A DNA stretch of 40,543 nt from Bondarzewia mesenterica (lineage: Eukaryota; Basidiomycota; Agaricomycetes; Russulales; Bondarzewiaceae): contig SGPL01000297.1 in NCBI GenBank assembly GCA_004802705.1, positions 941-41,483 of the forward strand. The letters run 5' to 3'. Below the pieces are notes generated by a model, which saw nothing but the letters and a program-made list of their open reading frames with translations, made no database searches and was not told the DNA's origin. Below are positions 9,421 through 19,981 of the stretch, piece by piece; the stretch's first letter is position 1, and each line of letters opens with the position of its first letter. The position numbers and the translations under genes were made by a program.

Positions 9421-11186
9421 GAGGCCTAATTTAATAAAGCCAAGTGCAGTCTGCTCATTGACAGTTTGAAGGAGTGGTTGACTAAGTCAGGCATCCATCA
9501 ATTAGATTTGCAGGACCAATTGTGTGACAGCTTTTAAACTAACAGACTAAAGGGAAGCACTCTCAAGTTGGTCAATTATACTATCAAACTGCAGAAGGTG
9601 AGTCTTTGCTTTCTTGTGGGCTCGGTGACCTCACTGATGTGCATTGATATCCTGACAGGACATTGCTGACTAGTTTAAGTTCTGACTTCCTCAAGCAAAG
9701 CTAAAATACAAAATAAACTATTTTTGCCACTGAATGGGCAATGTGATTATCAAGCAGGAGAAAAAGAAGGCAATCTAAGCTTATATCAACAACAAGTATT
9801 TTATCACCATATCCCAAGAATACATCTCATACTACCAAGAGGCCCTCACTATGATCAAAGTAGAGATGTCAGCTAAAAACTTAAAGAAGTATGATAAGCT
9901 AGCTAACAAGTAGAATGACATTACTCTGCCCACTGAGGTGCAAAGAGAGTGAGTCTCCATCCTTCTTTTTGACTACCCTGACAATGCTAATGTTGATGCA
10001 GTCAGACTGAAAAACATTGTGTTAAATACATTAAGGAGTTTGCAAAGCAGATGTATAGGCAGCTCAAGATGAGGGTGTTTGTCTTGCATGTAGCTGAAAA
10101 CATCAATGAGAGGATTGTGTTTGCACAGTGAGTAGATTAATGCTGACTGGGCTAAAAATGAACCTTTGATAGCTTTGGTGATTATAAGCATGACTATAAT
10201 GAGGAAAATGAGTCAATTTCCTTCACTAAGACCTAGACAGATTAGGAGTCAGGGAACATTATGCAAGAGTGGGAAGCATATGCTGCTAAGGCTTTTGATA
10301 TGGTGCTCAGCATATCAGTCATCTCCCCTATTGATATCTTTTTTTTAGATTAAGCTGATGCTGATGTTAATACCGATCAAGCTAACACTAAGAATAAGAA
10401 AAGGCAAGAAGCCCTTGTTAGAATTGGCTTTTGCCAATGATGGCTGAGTGATGTTGCTGGAGAGTGAGGCCAGCCAAAATCCCAACTTAGACTAGTTGAA
10501 GAGATTGATATGATCTGTGATGACCACAATGTACAGTGAGTGATTTTAGGTCAGTAACCAAGCTCACCAAGATTTATTCTCTTTTAATAGGAGAGGCTAG
10601 TGCCAATGCCAAGAGCATTGTACCTTAGAGTGACCTAAAGGAGCATAGAGATGACTACATAGATAAGCAGTACCTCTCAGATGGATATTTTATGAAGAAG
10701 CCTTCGAAGATGGTGAGGACAGAGGTAGTCTAGCTGATCAATCACTAGAAGGTGAGGCAAGCTAAGGATGAAGAACTCATGGTCTTCAAGGGCTACAGAA
10801 CTAATGATGGTGGGGTAACATTGGCATATAAAGAGCCAAGAAAGAAGACCATGATGGTGAAAGCCAAAAGTAAGCAAAAGGCCAAGGGCAAGGCAATAGG
10901 CATGGCATTATCAATGACATTAGCATCAGTAAAGAGGAAGAGAAAGGGAAAGGGGAAGTGATCATCAAAGGAGAAGAAAAAGGCCACTGACTTAGATTTG
11001 GATGAAGAACCTGAATCTGACACCCACACTGATGCCGACACTAATGATATCATTAAGCAACTAAAGGCTCTAGAGAGCAATTATGATGATAATGACCAAG
11101 ACAAAGTGAATAAGAGTACAAATGACTCACAAGCTACAGAACGTCAATATATTCAGGTGTTGTAATATGAACAACACTATGACTGA
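9421..11186 (+). pseudogene. Unrecognised multi-exon gene with basic then acidic C-terminus (ORF1)
   Basis: Exon 1 contains LLIDSLKEWLTKSG and QLDLQDQL and ends at GTGAGT (intron 9598-9658, 61 bp, ending GACAG). Later exons contain ISQEYISYYQEALTMIK, KYDKLANK, KQMYRQLKMRVFVLHV and MQEWEAYAAKAFDM. The last exon runs from about 10585 in one frame: LKEHRDDYIDKQYLSDGY, a Lys-rich block (KAKSKQKAKGKAIG), an acidic block (LDLDEEPESDTHTDAD), and the tail TERQYIQVL, then YEQHYD and TGA at 11184. Several stops interrupt it. The Lys-rich and acidic blocks would suit a nuclear protein. The same tail is encoded at 31524-31563 (-) in the second LTR-like repeat, so the final codons overlap shared repeat DNA. 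Confidence 0.5.
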
Positions 11187-11191
11187 ATATA
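11148..11191. repeat. Interrupted palindrome at the edge of the LTR-like repeat, copy A
   Basis: The arms are TATATTCAG plus GTGTTGT on the left and ACAACAC, a 5-base spacer, then CTGAATATA on the right, around the loop AATATGA. Copy B has the same structure at 31521-31562 with only C/T differences. The hairpin spans the point where the repeat ends in ACAACA and overlaps the ORF1 stop codon. Confidence 0.75.
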
Positions 11192-11307
11192 AGTATATCT
11201 TAAGAATTCTCAGTAGCAACCCTAGGATTTACAACCTAGCTGATTACTAAAGAGAACAGATAAGATGACTGGACTGAGTGAAAGTTCTCTTCTCTTCAAA
11301 AGCTCTC

Positions 11308-11315
11308 CTTTTATA
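11308..11315 (-). promoter_or_regulatory. TATA-like box in LTR-like repeat copy A
   Basis: On the - strand this reads TATAAAAG within GGTATAAAAGGAGAGC. Copy B has GGTATATAAGGAGGGC at the same relative place (31334-31349). It lies about 85 bp downstream of the heat-shock-type site and points toward the ACAACA end, the layout of an LTR promoter. Confidence 0.5.
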
Positions 11316-11400
11316 CCTTTCTGAATCATTGCTTTGTAATCTAAGTTTCTCTCCTTCTTTTTCCTTTTAGAATATTTCTGCTTTGTCATGATGTTTCCCT

Positions 11401-11418
11401 GAATTTTCCAGAATTTTC
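11401..11418. promoter_or_regulatory. Heat-shock-element-like site, copy A
   Basis: The sequence GAATTTTCCAGAATTTTC is four alternating GAA and TTC pentamer cores at exact 2-base spacing, the consensus for heat shock factor binding. It lies between ORF2 and the TATA-like box. Copy B has three similar sites in the same interval. No binding evidence exists; this is a sequence match. Confidence 0.5.
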
Positions 11419-11764
11419 TACCAACTTCTTGCATTTTTCTCCTATTTTCCTGCTTCTAAAGTTCCAGCAAGTTCTTCATCCTTCTGTGACTTTCTTTACC
11501 TTCCTAGCTCCTTCTGTATTAAATTATAAATTGTTCAAAATTCAGAATCAATAAATGTGTTAGTCATCTTGAATAACAGTAGTAGTTCAGGTATTTAAGG
11601 ATGAGCATACAAATGAGAGGGAGGGGAAATATTTCAAAATAAAGACTTTTCAGAAATACCTGCTTGAACAAATCTCTAAAAATTTAGATAAAATCTATAA
11701 CTCAGAATAAGAATGTCCTTATCAAATCAAGCATGTAAAAGAGAGTGATGACTTGTAAAATGAG

Positions 11765-12367
11765 CTAAGACTTAAAGACCACAACTGCAAAAATAGTAAT
11801 AATTATGAGCTAAAGAGGAATTTGTAGTCTGCTTGCCCATTCTCGTATTCTCTGTCTCCGTTTCCTATCAATTTCTTCTTGTAGTATGTCAGTGAGGGTT
11901 AATACCAAATGAGTATGAGTGTTTTGTCCTGTGAATCCAAAGATGGCTGAATATTGTCGAATTGGTGGAATGGCCGCCCAGTGGCTAAGCACTACCAGCA
12001 TGCTCATTTCTCCATACTTCTCTATCTCAAACTCTATCTATGACCTCTGATATCACTTCACTCTTGACACAGTTCCATGCAGCAAAATTTTCTCATTAAA
12101 AATGCTTCTTCGTGCTTCGATACAAATATCGATGTCTATTGGTCACAGTGGTTCATCCAGAAGCTGCCAAACACTATCTATTTCTGGATGAGTATTTATA
12201 GTCATGTATGGGTTGGGGACATCAGTGATAGAGGGGGGTGTGATAAGAATAGGCGTGAAAATGATTGATGATAAGCTGGCCATAATGGGATCGTTCGAGC
12301 TTCTTATTTTAGAAGTAGAAGTGATGGAAGATGAGACACAGATTTGAATGATGGAAGCAAAAAACAT
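11765..12367 (-). pseudogene. ORF2 of the LTR-like repeat, copy A: conserved protein with C-terminal membrane segment
   Basis: Translation from ATG 12367 runs 201 codons to TAG at 11765 in one frame, with in-frame stops at four internal places. It aligns end to end with the copy B protein. Shared blocks are PEIDSVWQLLDEP, FGFTGQNTHTHLVL, TDILQEEIDRKRRQRI, REWASRLQIP, and a hydrophobic end (LIIITIFAVVVFKS). The last block is a predicted single membrane helix ending in FKS in both copies. Differences leave the frame intact, suggesting protein-level constraint before decay. I recognise no family; a tail-anchored membrane protein with a charged Arg/Lys helix before the anchor is the most I can infer. 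Confidence 0.65.
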
Positions 12368-12705
12368 AGAGGCTTCAGAATGAATATGTGTTTGTGATAT
12401 AAAGAGTGAGGATAGAATTTAAGTGTTTTATTCTAGAGCAATGAATGACTCGCATTGCTCTTCATTCATTAGCTGAGTTACGGCATTTTAGTTAATTTTT
12501 TTTTATATGTTTATGGCCAAAACTGTATTGGGCATAACATCGACAGTGTTAGTTTCCTTGTCGACTTTGGCTTTGGCTTCAGAATAATCAAAGTGAGTAT
12601 GAAGTCTTTCAATAGAGGTTGGATGGCCATAAAGGCATTGAAAATTTATATAGTTTTAAGTATATAAAAGTTTGTTCAGACCCCTTGTCACATTATAAGG
12701 TGGTG

Positions 12706-12930
12706 AATATAATTTTACATATGTTAAAATTAGTTATGAGATCCTTGAGCTCCAATCAGCCTTGAAGTCATTCTGACCCTTTGTGATTTTATCACCTGCT
12801 CAGTTGATGCTTAGCCAAACCTATCACAGATGTCAAATATAATTTCACATATGTTAAAATCAGTTATGAGATCCTTGAGCTTCTATCAGCCTTGAAGTCA
12901 TTCTGGCCCTTTATGATATTATTACCTGCT
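12706..12930. repeat. Two-copy tandem duplication, period 130 bp
   Basis: The unit at 12706-12800 (ATATAATTTTACATATGTTA ... ACCTGCT) recurs at 12836-12930 with few changes. The stretch between the copies is less similar. No coding is evident. It directly precedes the 68-bp minisatellite. Nothing else is visible in 12540-12705. Confidence 0.8.
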
Positions 12931-12957
12931 AAGAGTGGAAAACATTTTCAATAGTCA

Positions 12958-13363
12958 GCTGAACTGTCAAGATCGGGCATCAGCGAGGGGGTAAGGCTAT
13001 AATATTGCCCTGTTCATGCTCAGCTGAACTGTCAGAGGTAGGAGATGGTGATAAATGAGCAAGAGCCCAATATTGCCCTGCTCATGCTTAGCTGAACCAT
13101 CAGAGGCAGGGGATGGTGGCAAATGGGCAAAGGCCCAATACTTGCTCTGCTCNTGCTNAGCCNAACCATCAGAGGTGAGGGACAGCAGTGAATGGGCAAG
13201 GGCCCAATATTGCCCTGCTCATGCTCGGCTGAACTGTCAAAGGTGGAGGACGGCGGCAAATAGGCAAGGGCCCAATATTACCCTGCTCATGCTCAGCTAA
13301 ACCGTCAGAGGCAGGGAATGGCGGCAAATGGGCAAGGGCAATACCTGCACCCATCTCACTTGA
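12958..13363. repeat. 68-bp minisatellite, about six units
   Basis: Units start with GCTGAAC or a variant at 12958, 13023, 13091, 13160, 13228 and 13296, so the period is 68 bp, with one unit of 69 and a shorter first unit. Each unit carries GGGCCCAATATTGCCCTGCT near its end. Three Ns lie in the third and fourth units (13153, 13158, 13163). The period is not a multiple of three, so open frames across it are chance products. The right flank (13364-13840) shows no gene. Confidence 0.9.
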
Positions 13364-13839
13364 CCCAACCATCAGAGTAGGCAAACAATGATGCCGGCCA
13401 AACTATTAGAGATGGGCCCACATTACCATCAGCCGAGCTCAGCTGGACTATTGGCAATGGGCAAAAAGCACGTTCAGCTCGACTGTCTAAGATGAAAAAA
13501 GGCACTGAATGATGTGCATATGCATAATAATTAATGCATATTCTTATTATGCAAATCATGATTAATGATATATAAATCATTTCTTTGTATGTTATGTTTT
13601 TATAAGCCAATGAGCAATGCTTTTGCATAATATTTTGGTAAGCCTTTTGGCAATTCTTCTTTGTAATCTGTTGACAAAAATTTATATATTTTTTTTGCGA
13701 TAATAATTGCAACATGATGTCCCTTTGGATCAATTGATATGGCATATGCCTATATTCATACGCTTTTTAGCATAATGAACAAAATGAGAAGAAATAAATG
13801 TAAAGTAAAATATGAACAAAAATATCTAAAAACATAACC

Positions 13840-15755
13840 TGTTAATGATCTGAAACTTGATGCAGGAATGTAATAGATGCACTAAAAGGACAATAAAAGT
13901 GTGCTGTAGGGATTAGGCATGAATATGATGTTTGGACTGGTATTCTTATTATGACTTGCATTAAAACTCCACAGATAAGAAATACAGATATAAGACATAT
14001 CAGAATATTCATCATGCTATTTAAGACCTGCCAACAATCTCTGCAATATGAAAAGGCCATGAGAAGGCCATGCACTTGCAAAATCTGCAGCAGAAAGGAC
14101 AGAAATTCAGGATAATAGATAACAAGCACTCACTATAGCTGAACTCAGCCTCTCTACAATAGATGGTGTATAATGTGTTATAGTTGTGAGAGCACAGTTG
14201 AGTGTGAGCTTGTCGAGTGCAATGTAGAATATGATAGTCAAGCAGAGAGATGCAAGGCGACTGTGCAGCTAATTGTTTACTCACTTAGTCATCATGTTGT
14301 GCATGCCCGTTCTTTTTAAACTGTCAAAATTATAGTACAATTCATCTGATATATATATAACATATTCAAACCTTTTTTTGAAGCACACAAAAGATTCGAG
14401 AAATTTGTACAGTTTTGTGAAACTGAAAGTTAACCCTATTATTAGTCTGTAACCATCATTGACTTCATCATCTGTCAAACTCTCATCATCACTCTCCCTC
14501 TTGGACTTCTTGGCTAACCCACCCTGCATGACCACCATCCAACCTATAAGCATCTCCTCCAGATTCAAGATTTTATCCTCAGTGCCCTGCTCATTAGGTT
14601 CCAGTGCTGAGACATCGACAATCTTGAGCAGCTAGATGAAATTTAAAAGCAATGTGCATAGCATTAGCAATAATAAAAGCATAAGCCAAGTGAAGAAGCA
14701 CTCACCTGCACATCCTTGATAGTGTCCTCACTGATGAGCATGTCACTCATGATGTGAACTCACTAGGTGAATAGGCCTACACCCAGCAGTGCCTAAAAGC
14801 ACAGCTTATATGAGCACGATAGCTTCAGCCAGAGAATGGCATATCCACAATCTTTATAGCAGCATAACAGCCTTGTTCAACTTCTCATCCATGATGACAA
14901 TCTGCCATTCTAATCTGCAGTTCATGAATGACCACCAATTCTCCTCTAGCTTGTGCACGATGCCCCATGTGCTTTCATCTATCTTTTGCTCAACCTCATA
15001 CTTGTCAGACCAATTGTACTTGATGCACCAATCTTTGACCTTGGGATGTGCACCATGTCACAGGTGCACTGCATATAATGGTGAATATTGCAATAGTTAG
15101 ACTTGGCCAGCAGGTGTGAGGGTGCACAGGTAGTGATGATTATATAGTGGTTGGGTGGATGAGAGTTGATGGCAATTGAGAGAGAGAGGAAGATGTCTTG
15201 ATGATGTTTCTGAATGTGTCGGGAGTAAGAGTAAGATGGGCAGACAAAGATGAGGAGGAAATACATACCTCGATCTCGACTCATGTTTATGGGCTAAGGC
15301 TGCAACTATAGAGGTCGATGTTGATGCATCATTAGGCAGGCCTGTAGGTATTACTCATGCAGTTGAGCAACTTGCAGGTGGATTGGGGAGCTTTAATGAT
15401 GTAGATGCTGATGTTGTAGTGAAGCTCAATGGTGATAGTGATTTTAGCTTCAAAAATGGCGAGTTGGTATGCAAGGGGCATGATGAAGGGTGAGAGCTTA
15501 TGGTGGGGGTAGGATTTGAGTTCTGCATTCATCTTCGGTGGCCCATCTTGGGAGCAGCAGCATTGGGATTAAGAGGAGATGGAAGGGAAGGGGATGCGGA
15601 TGGCATGGTTGATGCTGACTTTACCTCAGTAGTCTTCTCTAGCATCTCTAACACTACCAGACCACCCTTCTTCTCTGTGCACTCTCACTCCACCTTCTTC
15701 CTGAGAGTGCTAACAACCTCGTCAAACCTGAATGCTTCTATAAGCAACTAAAGAA
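13840..15755 (-). pseudogene. Decayed spliced gene, unrecognised
   Basis: Several - strand segments look like exons. 15755-15270 is Pro/Ser/Thr-rich (SPSLPSPLNPNAAAPKMGH, SIVAALAHKHESRSR) and ends at a GTATGT donor. 15045-14857 reads KDWCIKYNWSDKYEVEQK and KLEENWWSFMNCRLEWQ. 14640-14285 contains IVDVSALEPNEQGTED and SKRESDDESLTDDE, preceded by a GTGAGT...TCTAG intron. 14130-13850 follows a 49-50 base intron ending CTGCAG. A few stops interrupt the frames. The Trp-rich block and acidic serine block resemble nothing I can name. It may be the 3' part of a gene starting at 17808 on the same strand. Confidence 0.45.
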
Positions 15756-16570
15756 ATGAGTGACAGCCCATGCATCGATGCTGTCTTTGGTCTTTTGGTG
15801 GGTTTTGAACTATCAGCAGCCAAGAATGATATATGCCATCCTCCCATCATCATCATCATTGTCATCACTGCCACCACTTGACACTGCCCATATTGTGCAA
15901 CATGGCTACATGTAGACTCGAGTTACCTAAACCACAAAACTATCAGCATCAATGCAAAAGGGGTTCAATATTGAACAAGTATGATAGATTCAACTATTCT
16001 AACTACTGATGCATCTAATTTGAGGCTCAGCAGTCTCTAGCTATAAAGGTAGCATCAGTGGTCATTTCTTGTTGGTGTCATCCTCATCTTCCTTCTCCAT
16101 AGATAGGCATGGGTAGATGATGCTTGTGTGTATATCTGCATAGTTTTGAGAATGAAAGGGTGTGATGGAATAAAGCATTAATCATATCATAAGTGCATCA
16201 GAGGTGAGGGTGAGAGAGAAGTGGCCTGCAGTTGAGGTCTCTCAGCCTCGATGGTAATGAAACTTGCTGCGTTTGCATTAACACCCTACACTAAACCCGC
16301 CTAGAACTCAACAATCGCTGACTTATCATTTATCGCATTCACAATGCTCTTCTGCCTCTGCCTCTGCTCACTTTGTCTCTGGTGTAAAGATGCGACATGT
16401 CCGTGATCTTCGTGATTCTTGTGAATGTTGATATCTGTGAGACTTCAAGATGATATTCTCATGTCAGCAGAACATTCAAGATTTAGTGAAATCATACCTT
16501 GTCATCAAAAGAAAAAAAAAAACAAGAAGGCTGTACAGCATTGCCAGTGGCTTGATACAATAAGTATTTG
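15756..16570 (-). other. Possible further exons of the - strand gene
   Basis: Near 15870-15760 the - strand encodes an Asp-rich run (SGGSDDNDDDDGRMAYII) and, in another frame, SSKPTKRPKTASMHG. These would continue the gene remnant below. The rest, to 16570, has no convincing frame. Confidence 0.3.
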
Positions 16571-16905
16571 TGGTACTTACTGATAACCAGATTTACTGAT
16601 TGATTGGTAAAGAAATACTATAGTGAAAATGAAGCAAGCATAGTGGTCAGTTTCTAACTAATTTGTAATAAGACTAGTCATGACTCTAATGATGATTTAT
16701 AGTCTGACTATGACAACGATTCTGAGGGGGTCAAAATGGCCCTTTTATCATCTATAAATAATGATTCTCTAATTGGGAATCATAATTAGAGTTAAAATTA
16801 GTCTCATCACAAACTGGTAAGAAATTGACAACTATGCTTGCTTCATTTTTACTGTAGGGTTTTTTCACTGGTTAACTGATAACCCACTTTACTAGTAAGT
16901 TACCC
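16571..16905. mobile_element. MITE with long terminal inverted repeats (about 335 bp)
   Basis: The left side (GGTACTTACTGATAACCAG..., then AATGAAGCAAGCATAG) matches the reverse complement of the right side (GGGTAACTTACTAGT..., then AATGAAGCAAGCATAG) over about 130 bp, with moderate divergence and small gaps. The arms surround a short centre near 16700-16780. There is no coding capacity. Long arms, small size and no gene are the hallmarks of a non-autonomous DNA transposon. The target duplication is unclear. It sits between the two - strand gene remnants. Confidence 0.75.
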
Positions 16906-17587
16906 AGTCTTCGCATTCTAGTCAAACTACATTCTGATGCTACCTCTACTAAACTCAAGTCTTTCATCTCTCAACTTGCTCAAAACCCTCATCATCTCAG
17001 TGTGCTCGTAAAACACTCAACATGGAGCAGACAGCTTAAAGGGTATGAAGTAGATGAAAGCAAGGAAATTCAAAGTGAGTCTATATATTTTTTCTGCATA
17101 CTGATAATATTACCTAGTCATCATACACACCTTCCGATTACTATTCCAACACAGCAGGCACTCGTTCTCCCCTTAGTACATCCTCAGCCTAATCATGTCA
17201 TCATCATGTCAATTTATCCTCATCTGTCTGATCCTTAGCTTTATTGTTTCAGCACAATAGGGCTTCACGCTCGCCCAGCACATTTCTAGCCCCTTATTTT
17301 GAGATGATGGATTCCACTTAGGCCATACATCAGCATTTTGCAGAATTTTCTTAATATATCTCAATATATCTTAACCTTGCTTAATAATAACATTAAGAGA
17401 AGTTAAAAAAAAAAGACCTACTTATTTGCTCTTATTTATTCTTCATTTTTAAATTAAGACAATTTAAATAGTATTTAAGTGAGCTCAGTAGTTAAAAAAA
17501 TCTGTAAATTGCTGATGTGAACTCCATGAATGCACTCTTGTATGTCTGACATTTTCACGCATACATGGGCCTCACGCTTACCTACCT

Positions 17588-17808
17588 TTCATCAGAACTG
17601 TACCGAATTCAGCTAGTGCTATCTCTGCCTCTCACTACTATGCTACCAATCTGCCAGTGGGTGGATCGACATCAGTCTCGGGCTACTGGATGAATGATTG
17701 GCTGTAGAGTTCAGGCCAAAATTTGCGCAACTTGTTCTTCACCTGCTTCTCGCAGTGGGTGGTCACAAACCCATTCAGGAATGCCTGCTACTCAGTAGTG
17801 GTCCACAT
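17588..17808 (-). pseudogene. First exon of an unrecognised - strand gene
   Basis: From ATG 17808 the frame reads MWTTTE, then QAFLNGFVTTHCEKQVKNK, LRKFWPELYSQSFIQ and EIALAEFGTVLMK, with a few TAG/TGA stops at likely former Gln, Arg or Trp codons. It ends at a GTAGGT donor near 17588. WTT-E-FL followed by FW-LY-F is a pattern I associate, from memory, with uncharacterised proteins common in mushroom genomes. It is divergent to the gene starting at 18074, 266 bp away. Nothing clear is seen between 16906 and 17587 apart from AT-rich DNA. Confidence 0.45.
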
Positions 17809-18073
17809 TGAGGATTGTAGTAGTACAAACAGCACACGAAGTGAAAAACTTTGAGGACAAAACCTGGCAGTAAGATTGGATTATTAAATATTCAATTCAA
17901 TTCTACGTCACCTAGTGCTGCAAAGCAATTAATACAGCGTCCGATACCTTGTTTGATAGAATGAGTGCTGAGTGCCAGAATAGGAAGTCATCTTCAACTC
18001 GAATAAATAATGGTGATCTGATGGTATATAATCTTTATTGCTTCCCTTCAGGTCCTAGACATCTCATCTCTTA

Positions 18074-19350
18074 TTGAACATGACCCAGCACGATCCCCTC
18101 CATTATACTGCTAGTGGCTCCACATCATCTGATGCTCCTTTTGATCTCCACCAAGGAGTGCCCTCTGCTCCTTTGGCAGTTGGCGATATTTCATTCATCC
18201 AGCACCTTGAGTGGCCGACAGTGTTTTTTGCACCCATCGTTCCTAGCATCGACGATGAGTAGACTGATACACCCAGGTCAGTGACCCTCAGTAACTACCA
18301 GCCGGCATTACAAACTGCACCATTGTCAGTCCCTCACCCCACTCAGCAGCCAACTAAAAAGCCTCTCTCACAGGTCCCTCAGCAACTCCCTTCACAATCT
18401 TGGATGGAGTCAGTGAGCGAACATTACTATGTTGTAACATGTGGAGAGTGCACAGGTGTGTTCACTGGATGGTAAGTACTTCACCAATTATCATCCAATC
18501 AACTTCCTTCATCTCATATTCTAAGGACATGGTTGGACTTCTTGTGCTTGGTTATCCCAACTCAGTTTATCGCAGATACCCTAGTTACCATGTGGCTAAT
18601 AAAGCCTGGGAGGCTGCATAGATGTGAGAGCTGACTGCCAGTTTGGTCAAAATGAACCTCAGGTAGGGACCAGCTCTTTCCCATGCTAGCACTCCATCTC
18701 ATGCTGATATTGAGCATGACGGTGGATCTCCAGGCTTTGCCACTCTGGCTAGTACAACCTCTTGTTCTAGTCACAGTCACCCTTACACAACTGCGATGCC
18801 CAATTAGCAGGATGCCCTGCCAGTCATGGTCATTTTTCCTCGACCTTTACCCTCGTTAGATGTGGTCTCATGACAAGTAGTGGTAGTCCAATCACCATTG
18901 CAGTTGCTGTCACTGGTGGTCCTCAGACACCAATATGTGAATATCCCGGGATCTCCTTAGTAAGCTCTACTTTATTTCTATTTGCTGCTTATTACTTATA
19001 AACTTCACAGACTTTTCACAGTCTTAACATTAGCATGCATGAGGCTCACGCTCCCCCCATGGCTTCTGTGCCACTGCCTATTTCTGCTCCTGCCATCACT
19101 CCCTATCGTAGCTGCAGACCCTTCTACGGTGTTGCTCGTGGCAATCCTACTGGTGCATTCATGGTGTGATAAGCCTTATTCAGTTGCCTGCTCGATGAAC
19201 AGTTATTAATATGGCTGCTATAGAGATGATGTTATTGATATCATCCGCAACTATCCTTATCCATCCTAGAGGAGGTTCAATACCCATGCCGAGGTGATGG
19301 CATGGCTTGCCTCGCATGGTGTCTCAGTCTAGGCAGGCAGCAACATTTTT
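18074..19350 (+). pseudogene. Broken gene with two viroplasmin/RNase H1 N-terminal-like domains
   Basis: Exon 1 starts at ATG 18074 and reads through one TAG (18260) to YYVVTCGECTGVFTGW, then meets GTAAGT at 18472. After a candidate intron of about 54 bases the next exon has LVLGYPNSVYRRYPSYHVA. Together these form the hybrid-binding fold seen in caulimovirus protein VI and at the N-terminus of RNase H1. A second copy follows: FYGVARGNPTGAFM near 19117, then RDDVIDIIRNYPYPS and FNTHAEVMAWLASHGVSV near 19300. Linkers are Ser/Pro/Thr-rich. Stops are mostly TAG/TGA at likely Gln or Arg codons, and a 1-base frame error affects the first junction. No RNase H catalytic domain is seen. Binding of RNA-DNA or double-stranded RNA is inferred from the fold only. 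Confidence 0.6.
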
Positions 19351-19981
19351 TCTATATATGAACTATGGCGATCATTATGTCTCATCTGCCTCATCGTGTC
19401 TTTTCTCTTTCCCCTCCATTCTTAATGTAAAATAACTATAAATTCTTAGATACATATCTCGTAGATGTCATTTGGGATCTCGATCATGAAGTACATGTGT
19501 TGTTTGCAGTGCCATCTTTATGATATGCTGTGGCAACATGGTAAATTAAATCAAGATGATCAATTCTCATACCTGAGTGATAACTCATCTAATTCATATA
19601 GTAGTACATAATATAGATGGCAGGACTGATATGCACTACACTCAAGCTAGTGCATTGACTGCAAACATAGATATGACTTTGCCACAATGTTAGTACACTA
19701 CTCTAAATGCCTTGGAAAATATTTTAAGTGACCTTGAGTAATGCCTCAAGGAGTATATAAGCATTGTTTTATATTGGTTGTATATGAAGGTCTCATTGAA
19801 GACTCGTGTTTGGATGTGAGAGTAAGATGTATCTGCAAAAGGAGGTAAATAAATAATTCTCTAAATAAATACAGCCCCCAAAATTCCAAAAAAAAAGAGA
19901 AGCTCAACTACCAACAATTCCTCAAGACATCCATGAGATCTGTGATTTTCTGAATATCCATAAAGAACTGAGCATAAATAA
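19351..19981. other. No gene seen
   Basis: AT-rich sequence with no sustained coding frame on either strand; it separates the viroplasmin-like pseudogene from the small spliced gene at 19982. Confidence 0.4.

Larger units (their letters stand above)
11158..12539 (-). repeat. LTR-like repeat with internal ORF, copy A (1,382 bp)
   Basis: Read on the - strand it begins TGTTATGCCCAATACAG at 12539 and ends ATTACAACA at 11158, giving TG...CA ends. In order it holds a 5' flank with a shared motif (AATGCCGTAACTC), ORF2 (12367-11765), a heat-shock-element-like run (11418-11401), a TATA-like box (11315-11308), and about 150 bp to the end. Copy B at 29964-31552 has the same order. No target duplication is evident, and the match to copy B continues about 10 bp past the ACAACA end. 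It could be an LTR whose U3 carries a gene, or a fragment of another element type. Confidence 0.6.

Noticed and set aside
12958..13363. CRISPR-like array
   Set aside because: Units are contiguous and lack distinct spacers, and the genome is eukaryotic.
12958..13384. Open frames across the 68-bp array
   Set aside because: The period is not a multiple of three and both strands are open; products of repetition.
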